From contig JAFQOY010000077.1 of the NCBI GenBank assembly GCA_017412025.1, positions 1 through 25,640 on the forward strand: 25,640 bases of DNA. Reading direction: 5' to 3'. This DNA is from Clostridia bacterium. GTDB lineage: Bacteria > Bacillota_A > Clostridia > Christensenellales > Aristaeellaceae. Below, piece by piece: positions 22,004 to 25,640 of this stretch (its first letter is position 1; the number at the start of each line of letters is the position of its first letter). The position numbers were made by a program, and so were the translations under genes. The notes under the pieces were generated by a model. The model was not told the origin of the DNA. It did no database searches and saw only the letters and a list, made by a program, of their open reading frames with translations.

Positions 22004-23746
22004 ATGCTGCTTCAGCTCAGCATCATGAATCTGGCATTGATTGACAGCCTGACAATTGATTTTGCACCAGGTATGAACGTCATGACCGGCGAAACCGGAG
22101 CCGGCAAATCCATTGTCGTCGATGCGGTCAATCTGGTGCTTGGTGAGCGCGCGGACCGCGATTTGATTGCAAGCGGGAAAGCAAAGGCGCGCGTTGAAGC
22201 TGTTTTCGATATCGCAGACAATGACAAGGCAAAGGAAATGCTTGGCAGCATGGAGCTTGCATCTGAGGATGACCTGGCTTCCATCTCGCGCGAACTGACC
22301 AGTGCAGGGAAAAATATCTGCCGGATCAACGGCACGGTTGTTCCGCTTCAGACGCTGCGGCAGGTATCGTCCCAGCTGCTGGATATCCATGGTCAGCATG
22401 AGCATCAGCTGCTTCTGGACAGCAGAAACCACGTCGGCTATCTGGATGAATACGCCGCCGACGAAATCCGACCGCTGCTTGAGCTGTGCGCGCAGCAGCA
22501 TGCGCTGTGGCGTGCGAGCGGACAGAAGCTGATCAGGCTGAGAAAGAGCGTCGCGGAACGTGAACAGCGCATTGACATGCTCCGTTTCCAGCTGGAGGAG
22601 CTCAAGAGCGCCAGGCTCGTTGAGGATGAAGAGGATGAGCTGGAAAGGCAGAAGGTGTTTTACCGCAATGCGGGCCGCATCATGTCCGCTTTTGACGAGG
22701 CCTGCGGCATGCTCAGCAGCGGCGCGTCCGGAAGCTCCTCTGCGGTAGAGCTGCTGCGGGAGGGCGTTCGCGCGCTGACGCCGGTCGCTTCGCTTGATCA
22801 GCGTTATGAGGCTGTATATGCCAGGCTGGACGGCCTTTGCTATGAAGTTGAGGACGCCGTTTCCGAGCTGACGGATCTGCGCGATGAAATGGATTATGAT
22901 GAGCAGGAAGCCGAGCGCGTGGAAGGCCGGCTTGACCTGCTGAAAAGGCTCAACAGAAAATACGGCGCGACGACGCGCGAGATGATCCTCTACAGGGATC
23001 GGATTGCTGCGGAGCTTTCCGAGCTTGAGGATTCTGACGAGGCCATGGAACGCCTTGAAAAGGAATACAGGCGCAATCTCAGGGATTTGCAGGAGATCTG
23101 CGCAAAGCTTACACGTGCGAGAGAGGACGCCGCAAAGCGCTTTGAGAGGCAGATTGAGGAGCAGCTTCATGACCTTGGCATGAAGAACGCACGTCTGTCC
23201 ATGGCGTTTGCGCCGATGGCACAGGGGGAGAAGATCACAGACCGCTTCAGCGCGCAGGGCGTCGACCACATTGAGATGATGTTCTGTGCTAACCTGGGTC
23301 AGACGATGAAGCCGCTTGCGCGCGTGGCTTCCGGCGGCGAGCTTTCGCGCATCATGCTCGCGCTCAAGAATCTTTCGGCCCAAAAGCCGGGGATTCCCCG
23401 CAGCATGGTCTTTGATGAGATCGACACAGGTATCAGCGGGCGCATGGCGCAGGTGGTTTCTGAAAAAATGTGCCAGATTGGCGACCATCATCAGGTGATC
23501 TGCGTGACGCATCTGCCGCAGATCGCCGCTATGGCGGATGAACAGTTCCTTGTGCGCAAGAGCGATGAAAACGGCGTGACCAGGACGGATGTGCTGCATC
23601 TTGACAGAATGCAGCGCGCGCAGGAGATTGCGCGTATGGTGGGCGGTGCTTCCTGCGAAAGCGAGAGCAGCGTCCGTCATGCGCTGACGATGCTTGAAGA
23701 AGCGGATGCGCGCAAGCAGGCGCTTCGCAGCCGGTATCGCGCCTGA
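22004..23746 (+). CDS. recN: DNA repair protein RecN
   Basis: RecN is an SMC-like ATPase that acts early in double-strand break repair. ATG 22004 is chosen because AGGAGG lies six bases upstream; the frame itself opens at 21983. The 580 residues contain Walker A GETGAGKS (29-36), a long coiled coil with a mid-chain gap (about 155-370), the ABC signature ASGGELSR and Walker B MVFDEIDTGISG. Length is normal. In B. subtilis recN is followed by spoIVB and spo0A; here it is followed by a 121-base gap with no gene, then a dehydrogenase. Confidence 0.97.
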   Translation: MLLQLSIMNLALIDSLTIDFAPGMNVMTGETGAGKSIVVDAVNLVLGERADRDLIASGKAKARVEAVFDIADNDKAKEMLGSMELASEDDLASISRELTSAGKNICRINGTVVPLQTLRQVSSQLLDIHGQHEHQLLLDSRNHVGYLDEYAADEIRPLLELCAQQHALWRASGQKLIRLRKSVAEREQRIDMLRFQLEELKSARLVEDEEDELERQKVFYRNAGRIMSAFDEACGMLSSGASGSSSAVELLREGVRALTPVASLDQRYEAVYARLDGLCYEVEDAVSELTDLRDEMDYDEQEAERVEGRLDLLKRLNRKYGATTREMILYRDRIAAELSELEDSDEAMERLEKEYRRNLRDLQEICAKLTRAREDAAKRFERQIEEQLHDLGMKNARLSMAFAPMAQGEKITDRFSAQGVDHIEMMFCANLGQTMKPLARVASGGELSRIMLALKNLSAQKPGIPRSMVFDEIDTGISGRMAQVVSEKMCQIGDHHQVICVTHLPQIAAMADEQFLVRKSDENGVTRTDVLHLDRMQRAQEIARMVGGASCESESSVRHALTMLEEADARKQALRSRYRA

Positions 23747-23867
23747 ACCGATTCGGCAGGAATGAAAGACTTTGCGTTGTAAAACAGAATGCGGGTGCGG
23801 CATTTGAGACCGCCGGCATATTTGTAAAGGCAGTCAATGAAGGAGCAAGAACCGGGAGGGAAAATAG

Positions 23868-24899
23868 ATGAAAGGATCATATTTTCTGGGAGCTGACAGC
23901 ACGCCGAAGTTTGAGATCAGGGATATGCGCTTTGATCAGCTGGGACCGGAAGATGTTCTGGTCAAAGTGCATGCCTGCGGCGTCTGCGGCACGGACGTGC
24001 ACATCTATCACGGCGAGGAAGGCTCTGCGCCGGTTACGCCGCCGGTCGTGCTTGGCCATGAGTTCTCCGGCGTGGTGGAAAAGATCGGATCGCAGGTGAC
24101 GCTTTGCAGCGTGGGCGATCATGTGACGCTTGATCCGAACATGTACTGCGGAAAATGCCGTCCCTGCCGGGAGGGAAAGAAGCAGAACTGCGAGCATCTT
24201 TTTGCACTGGGCGTCAATACCGACGGCGGCTTTGCGCAGTACTGCGTAGCGCCGCAGGCGCAGTGCTATCGCGTCCTGCCGCAGGTGGATCTGGATGTGG
24301 CTGCTATGGCGGAGCCGCTGGCATGCGCGATTCACGGAATCGACAACGCGAAGATCAGACTCGGACAGAATGTGCTGGTGGTCGGCGGCGGTGCGATCGG
24401 CCTTCTGATGGTTCAGCTCGCAAAGCTTTCCGGCGCGGCTAAGGTGCTGCTCAGCGAGCCAGTGGCGCTTCGTCGCCGGCTGGGGCTTGAGGTCGGTGCG
24501 GACGGCGTCATTGATCCGGTAAACGAGAGTATCAGCGAGGCGGTCAAGGCGATCTGCGGCACGGATGGAGTGGATGTGGTCATTGAATGCGTTGGCAATA
24601 CGAAGGCAGTCGCGCAGGCGATCGAAGCGGCAGGTCTTGGCGCGACAATCCTGCTCTTCAGCGTGCCGTCTGTCGGCGCGACGGTTGATCTGCCGCTGAT
24701 GGACGTATTCAAGAAGGAACTGCATATCACGGGTTCGATCATCAATCCGGATACGCATCAGCGCGCGGTGGATATGATCAACAGCGGGCGGCTTGAGATC
24801 AAAAAGCTGATCACGCACGTGTTTGACATTGAGCATCTGGAAGATGCGATCAAGTGCCAGATGGGCAGCGAATCGATCAAAGTGATCGTCAGGCCATGA
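23868..24899 (+). CDS. Zinc-dependent medium-chain dehydrogenase (sorbitol/threonine dehydrogenase type)
   Basis: The 343 residues have the MDR layout. Catalytic-zinc ligands are C40 (GVCGTDVH) and H64-E65 (LGHEFSG), with a further Glu in MAEPLACAIHG. Four structural-zinc cysteines are C94, C97, C100 and C108. The Rossmann nucleotide motif is VVGGGAIG. It oxidises an alcohol or polyol with NAD(P), but the substrate cannot be told from sequence; polyol or threonine dehydrogenases are the closest in layout. GGGAGG precedes the ATG. It is followed by a strong terminator and is likely transcribed alone. It is not part of the conserved block upstream. Confidence 0.92.
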   Translation: MKGSYFLGADSTPKFEIRDMRFDQLGPEDVLVKVHACGVCGTDVHIYHGEEGSAPVTPPVVLGHEFSGVVEKIGSQVTLCSVGDHVTLDPNMYCGKCRPCREGKKQNCEHLFALGVNTDGGFAQYCVAPQAQCYRVLPQVDLDVAAMAEPLACAIHGIDNAKIRLGQNVLVVGGGAIGLLMVQLAKLSGAAKVLLSEPVALRRRLGLEVGADGVIDPVNESISEAVKAICGTDGVDVVIECVGNTKAVAQAIEAAGLGATILLFSVPSVGATVDLPLMDVFKKELHITGSIINPDTHQRAVDMINSGRLEIKKLITHVFDIEHLEDAIKCQMGSESIKVIVRP

Positions 24900-24927
24900 T
24901 CGGCGTCAGGCATGACAACCAAACAGA

Positions 24928-24971
24928 AAATCCCTGTACAGACGGGCTGCAGCCCATCTGTACAGGGATTT
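24928..24971. terminator. Bidirectional terminator between convergent genes
   Basis: A 15-base arm (24928-24942) pairs exactly with 24957-24971, and a C/A mismatch separates it from an inner palindrome GGGCTGCAGCCC (24944-24955). ATTTC follows on plus and TTTTCTGTTT on minus. It sits between the dehydrogenase and the convergent ferredoxin-like gene. Confidence 0.9.
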
Positions 24972-24992
24972 ATTTCGTCAGGGGAACAGGGA

Positions 24993-25640
24993 TTACTTGC
25001 CGCTCCTGCATCCCCTGCAGGAAGCGCAGCTTCCGGGGCATGCTGATGAAGTCTGCGCCTGCGTTTCTTCGCGCTGCTTAAAAATGCCGAAACCCAGATG
25101 GATTGCGCCTGTCGGGCATGCTGCCGCGCATGCGCCGCAGCGGATGCATTCAGCAGACTGCGGGCTCAGCACCGGGTCGACGTCCATTTTGCAGATGCGC
25201 GCGCATCTGCCGCAGTGTATGCACTTGTTCCCGTCGATTGTCAGGCGGTAAAAGCTGACCTTATTGAGTATGCCGTAAATCGCGCCAAGCGGGCAGGCAA
25301 GCTTGCAGAAGAAACGATAAACAAGAATGCTGCCGGCGATGGTAACGATCAGCAGAAATGCCTTCCAGCTGAAGAGCGCGCCGATCGTTTTCTGCAGCTC
25401 GGGATGTGTGCTCAGCAGCGGAATGCCGCCCATCAGCGTGCCGGACGGACAGATGTACTGGCAGAATGCGGGTTTGCCCATGCCCACGATGTTGGTGATA
25501 AAGACGGGCATGATGATGACGAAGACCAGCAGGATGACGTACTTGAGATACCGGGCGAAGGCAGGAAGCCGCAGCTTTTTCCTTGGCAGCGGAATCAGCG
25601 CCAGCAGCTCCTGTACAAGTCCGAACGGACAGAGAAAACC
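24993..25640 (-). CDS. Membrane polyferredoxin, NapH/YccM-like 4Fe-4S protein (5' end outside window)
   Basis: The frame stays open from the window edge, so the start is missing and at least 215 residues are present. Reading from the edge: GFLCPFGLVQELL, a membrane helix (YVILLVFVIIMPVFI), CQYICPSGT, a second helix (FLLIVTIAGSILVYRFF), CKLACPLGA, then two 4Fe-4S ferredoxin motifs, CIHCGRCARICKMDVD and CIRCGACAAACPTGA. The repeated C-x2/3-C-P-x-G pattern is that of NapH/YccM/CcoG-type membrane electron carriers. The last 16 residues add a four-cysteine tail (CPGSCASCRGC). The electron donor and acceptor are unknown. Confidence 0.9.
   Translation of the reverse strand, partial: GFLCPFGLVQELLALIPLPRKKLRLPAFARYLKYVILLVFVIIMPVFITNIVGMGKPAFCQYICPSGTLMGGIPLLSTHPELQKTIGALFSWKAFLLIVTIAGSILVYRFFCKLACPLGAIYGILNKVSFYRLTIDGNKCIHCGRCARICKMDVDPVLSPQSAECIRCGACAAACPTGAIHLGFGIFKQREETQAQTSSACPGSCASCRGCRSGK

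Noticed and set aside
21953..23803. A 616-codon minus-strand frame opposite recN
   Set aside because: It is His/Arg/Leu-rich with no family pattern, while recN on the plus strand has complete ABC ATPase motifs.
23795..23826. Possible weak terminator after recN (TGCGGC ... GCCGGCA, then TATTTGT)
   Set aside because: The stem has a bulge, is only six pairs, and the T tract is broken.
1..25640. CRISPR arrays, insertion sequences, tRNA genes and rRNA genes
   Set aside because: No regularly spaced repeats, transposase-like frames, terminal inverted repeats, or tRNA/rRNA signature sequences were seen in the window.

Overview
The window comes from a high-GC, endospore-forming Firmicute, most likely an anaerobic Clostridia lineage. 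The evidence is a complete spoIIIAA-AH sporulation locus, strong AGGAGG ribosome binding sites on most genes, and the housekeeping order nusB - folD - xseA - xseB - ispA - dxs - tlyA - nadK - argR - recN that is typical of the phylum. I cannot name a genus from sequence alone.

Layout. Positions 1-2240 hold the end of an unidentified plus-strand gene, a shared hairpin, and a convergent gene for a zinc-ribbon membrane protein with a large outer domain. Positions 2400-5440 hold a small membrane protein, then a cysteine desulfurase paired with ThiI (sulfur delivery for tRNA 4-thiouridine), closed by a strong terminator. Positions 5465-9801 hold the eight-gene spoIIIA operon, which encodes most of the mother-cell side of the forespore feeding-tube channel. 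Its AF and AG members are unusually short, and spoIIIAA runs 146 bases into spoIIIAB. Positions 9807-11478 hold an Asp23 / AmaP / DUF2273 envelope-stress module with its own promoter. Positions 11527-16559 hold nusB, a TsaD/Kae1-like paralog, folD, xseA, xseB, ispA and a divergent PAP2 (DUF212) membrane protein, largely in overlapping or tightly spaced order.

The most interesting part is 16581-17851. A strong promoter, a roughly 600-nt structured non-coding RNA and an intrinsic terminator are followed at once by a four-helix membrane protein with a DxxxD motif and a very basic tail. Size, long-range pairing and position between ispA and dxs identify this as an OLE (Ornate Large Extremophilic) RNA with its partner OapA. 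The class is known, but it is rare and its biochemical role is poorly understood.

Positions 17852-23746 hold dxs, tlyA, nadK, argR and recN, all on the plus strand. With ispA, dxs frames the OLE locus with isoprenoid genes. After recN the usual spoIVB-spo0A pair is missing. Instead there is a zinc-dependent medium-chain dehydrogenase, a shared terminator, and a convergent membrane polyferredoxin that is cut by the window edge.
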